Assembly (NCBI RefSeq): GCF_949628265.1
Contig: NC_088790.1
Span: forward strand, 10,358,545-10,422,544
DNA length: 64,000 bases
Source: Cloeon dipterum
Taxonomy: Eukaryota; Arthropoda; Insecta; Ephemeroptera; Baetidae
Direction of reading: 5' to 3'
Shown: one piece after another, positions 63,927 to 64,000 of the stretch
Layout of the letters: each line of letters begins with the position of its first letter
Numbering within the stretch: position 1 is the stretch's first letter
Made by a program: the position numbers and the translations under genes
The notes under the pieces: generated by a model
Told to the model about the DNA's origin: nothing
What the model saw: the letters and a program-made list of their open reading frames with translations, nothing else
Database searches by the model: none

Positions 63927-64000
63927 CTACAAAATAATGGCGGTCACTTTAGTAGCCCTGTTTTCCCCTCATAAATTTAGATATGGGGAGGATTGATTCG
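63927..64000 (-). other. DNAJC11 intron, truncated by the window end
   Basis: Sequence upstream of the acceptor ttttgtag of the first visible exon. No further exon is recognised before the window ends. Confidence 0.7.

Overview
The window is eukaryotic nuclear DNA and looks like an arthropod, most likely an insect. Coding exons are fairly GC-rich and sit in AT-rich introns and spacers. Introns have GT-AG borders and many are only 54-120 nt. Every recognisable protein is an animal housekeeping or neuronal gene that matches vertebrate and insect family members nearly end to end. The species cannot be fixed from the sequence. The window carries both exportin-T and the CORVET subunit TGFBRAP1/VPS3, genes reported missing from Drosophila, so a fly is unlikely.

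Layout. 1-2984 is upstream or intronic sequence of an IQSEC/schizo-type Arf-GEF whose visible exons run on the plus strand to 14911. Its introns hold two near-identical copies of an unclassified A-tailed repeat in opposite orientation (10298-10716 and 13869-14285). Convergent to it is a complete CACHD1 gene (minus, 25386-17980). Then come TGFBRAP1 (minus, 30808-26471) and exportin-T (minus, 36594-31956). From there the genes alternate in head-to-head pairs: exportin-T/NCKAP1 (Hem, plus, 37412-43330), ABCF2 (minus, 48066-44224)/ICA1 (plus, 48869-51075), and LRRC59 (minus, 52906-51618)/a C2H2 zinc-finger gene (plus, 53994-57583). Uroporphyrinogen-III synthase (minus, 60264-59248) follows, and then DNAJC11 (minus), whose last coding exon starts at 60868 and whose 5' end lies beyond base 64000.

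Exon borders were worked out by hand from splice consensus, reading phase and protein-family continuity. In all ten genes the phases close without a frameshift, so all look functional.

The genes do not form one pathway. Several concern membrane traffic and the cytoskeleton: IQSEC (Arf6 GEF), TGFBRAP1 (endosome tether), NCKAP1 (WAVE complex) and ICA1 (BAR protein). Others serve nuclear tRNA export (XPOT), ribosome or translation functions (ABCF2, LRRC59), heme synthesis (UROS) and mitochondrial cristae (DNAJC11).

The most interesting items are below the gene level: the inverted repeat pair flanking the Sec7/PH exons, a 15-nt candidate microexon and an in-frame upstream start in NCKAP1, two stop-free in-frame mini-introns (ICA1, LRRC59), possible internal promoters or first exons in IQSEC, and an unrecognised C-terminal domain on the zinc-finger protein. 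I found no viral, bacterial, CRISPR or operon-like system.
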